From Cyanobacteria bacterium FACHB-502 (GTDB lineage: Bacteria; Cyanobacteriota; Cyanobacteriia; Elainellales; Elainellaceae), in contig JACJNZ010000069.1 of the NCBI GenBank assembly GCA_014695325.1, positions 42,331 to 106,330 of the forward strand: a DNA stretch of 64,000 nt, given 5' to 3'. This document shows, one piece after another, positions 63,154 through 64,000 of the stretch; position 1 is the stretch's first letter, and every line of letters begins with the position of its first letter. The notes beneath the pieces were generated by a model, which worked only from the letters and a program-made list of their open reading frames with translations, was not told the origin of the DNA and did no database searches. The position numbers and the translations under genes were made by a program.

Positions 63154-63590
63154 TCAGTGCGTCACTGCATTTGGAAATACTGCTCTATAACGTGCCAACA
63201 GTGGCAGCTCAAGTTTAACTTGTGGTAGAAGCCAATAGGCGTATATGATTTCTGTCATTTCTGCTGGTTGTACATTCGTTGAATCCGCTTGATGCCCCAT
63301 TACCTGCTCCAAAATTTCCTCTGCCAGCGCTATGAATTCCTGAGATTTGCGTTGGCGGGGACGTGGCAGCGTTACAGGCATATCTACCGTAATCTGACCA
63401 TGTTCGATCAGGAGAACGCGATCGCCCAGCATCACTGCTTCATCCACATCATGAAGTAATTAGAAAAATAGAAAATCGGTGTTCCTGCCAGATTCGTTCA
63501 ATTAGTCGCTGCATTTCAATCCGGTCAGGGCATCGAGGGTCCCCAAGGATTCATCGAGCATGAGCAGAGAATATGATCTGAACAAGAGCC
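63154..63590 (-). pseudogene. Remnant of a nitrate/sulfonate-type ABC transporter ATPase
   Basis: The C-terminal half of an NrtD/SsuB-like ATPase can be read on the minus strand in three frames: LMLDESLGTLDALT (Walker B and D-loop), then IEMQRLIERIWQEHRFSIFLIT, then HDVDEAVMLGDRVLLIEHGQI (H-loop) and a normal C-terminus. At least two frameshifts separate the pieces. The Walker A half is missing. It is non-functional. Confidence 0.78.
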
Positions 63591-63593
63591 ATT

Positions 63594-63908
63594 TTATGGA
63601 GAGACATTTGTAAGTTCAGCCACAGACGCTTGATGTTGCTCAATCCAATCTTCTGCCCACTGAAACTGCACCCCAGCCCGGCGGGCAGCGGTTTCATCTT
63701 CTGAGCGATCGCCCACATACCAAGTATTTTGAGGGCTATGCTTGTACCGCGCCATCGCCAGTTTCAGCATTCCTGGGCCGGGTTTACTGTACTGCCCCGA
63801 CCACTTGCTTTGACTATGGTTGTGGAAGTTGTGACGAGTCACGCGAAAACATCGTCTGCCTTCAAAACCGGGACAGAAGTAGATTTCTTTACAGCAGTTT
63901 TTAGGTAA
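63594..63908 (-). pseudogene. HAD-family phosphatase C-terminal fragment
   Basis: An open minus-strand stretch without the N-terminus. It encodes NCCKEIYFCPGFEGRRCFRVTR, cut here after the Arg, and then SKWSGQYSKPGPGMLKLAM and NTWYVGDRSEDETAARRAG. KPGPGML and GDRSEDE are HAD motifs III and IV, but the DxD nucleophile motif is missing because the frame is closed by a stop just upstream. A GTG at 63842 could give an 82-residue product of doubtful use. Confidence 0.65.
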
Positions 63909-63960
63909 TTAGCCCCTTTTCTATTAAGCTAACGAGTGGACAATCTATCAAGTTGGTGAA

Positions 63961-64000
63961 ATGCCTGTCGCTTACTCAACGGATTTACGCACTCGTGTAA
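63961..64000 (+). mobile_element. Start of an IS630-type transposase, cut by window edge
   Basis: The ATG at 63961 begins MPVAYSTDLRTRV, the typical N-terminus of IS630-family (helix-turn-helix) transposases in cyanobacteria. Only 13 codons lie inside the window. It suggests that the decay at 61-64 kb is linked to insertion activity. Confidence 0.6.

Overview
The window looks like chromosomal DNA of a cyanobacterium. The palindrome GCGATCGC (HIP1) is scattered throughout, and the gene families are typical of filamentous cyanobacteria: GAF/PAS hybrid histidine kinases, Ser/Thr kinase-WD40 proteins, a ModB-ModC fusion, a stand-alone Mo-nitrogenase C-terminal-type protein and NtcA-type promoter sites. 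No rRNA, tRNA or CRISPR array was seen. Species cannot be fixed from the sequence alone.

Layout. (1) 1-8.1 kb: two large multi-PAS/GAF sensory proteins on the minus strand, the first cut by the window edge, the second a hybrid histidine kinase with a ribbon-helix-helix-like N-terminus. (2) 8.5-14.7 kb: a minus-strand operon for a urea/guanidine carboxylase and its two DUF1989 partner proteins. It sits behind a well-conserved guanidine-I (ykkC) riboswitch with a readable terminator platform, so the substrate is probably guanidine. An Lrp/AsnC regulator lies upstream. (3) 14.8-24.6 kb: more nitrogen genes: a Rieske oxygenase with an unrecognised partner, a biuret hydrolase/SDR/MetX-like hydrolase operon, a type III glutamine synthetase and an NMT1/Ssu-type ABC importer. 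Three perfect GTA-N8-TAC NtcA boxes lie in the intergenic spaces, two of them exactly 22 nt from a TAN3T -10 box. (4) 26-34.5 kb: an arsenic island (broken arsR, GAPDH, arsJ, acr3, a CX5R phosphatase and its partial copy, an intact arsR, arsI, an MFS carrier, arsH) bordered by a 144-bp MITE and an IS630 remnant. (5) 34.7-43.1 kb: a nine-gene minus-strand operon joining a Pot-type ABC importer with two binding proteins to two transthyretin/HIUase-like proteins, an Asp/Glu-racemase-superfamily enzyme and an amidase. I do not recognise this as a described pathway, and it is the best candidate for an undescribed catabolic system. (6) 43.8-47.5 kb: a truncated AraC-type protein, molybdate uptake genes and a Nitro_C-type protein. 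(7) 47.8-61 kb: an alpha/beta hydrolase, a CAP-domain protein, a UBP zinc finger, a 1703-residue double-pseudokinase/double-WD40/FHA protein, a vanadium-haloperoxidase-like protein and an active-looking kinase-WD40 protein. (8) 61-64 kb: decayed genes (SDR, ABC ATPase, HAD phosphatase) ending in an IS630-type transposase start.

How it fits together. Regions 2 and 3 look like an NtcA- and guanidine-responsive programme for scavenging poor nitrogen sources: guanidine and biuret both converge on allophanate, and the glutamine synthetase captures ammonium. A canonical allophanate hydrolase is not visible. The arsenic island encodes arsenite efflux (Acr3), arsenate export as 1-arseno-3-phosphoglycerate (GAPDH plus ArsJ) and organoarsenical chemistry (ArsH, ArsI). 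Its genes carry TCAAT-type inverted repeats upstream, probably read by the one intact ArsR.
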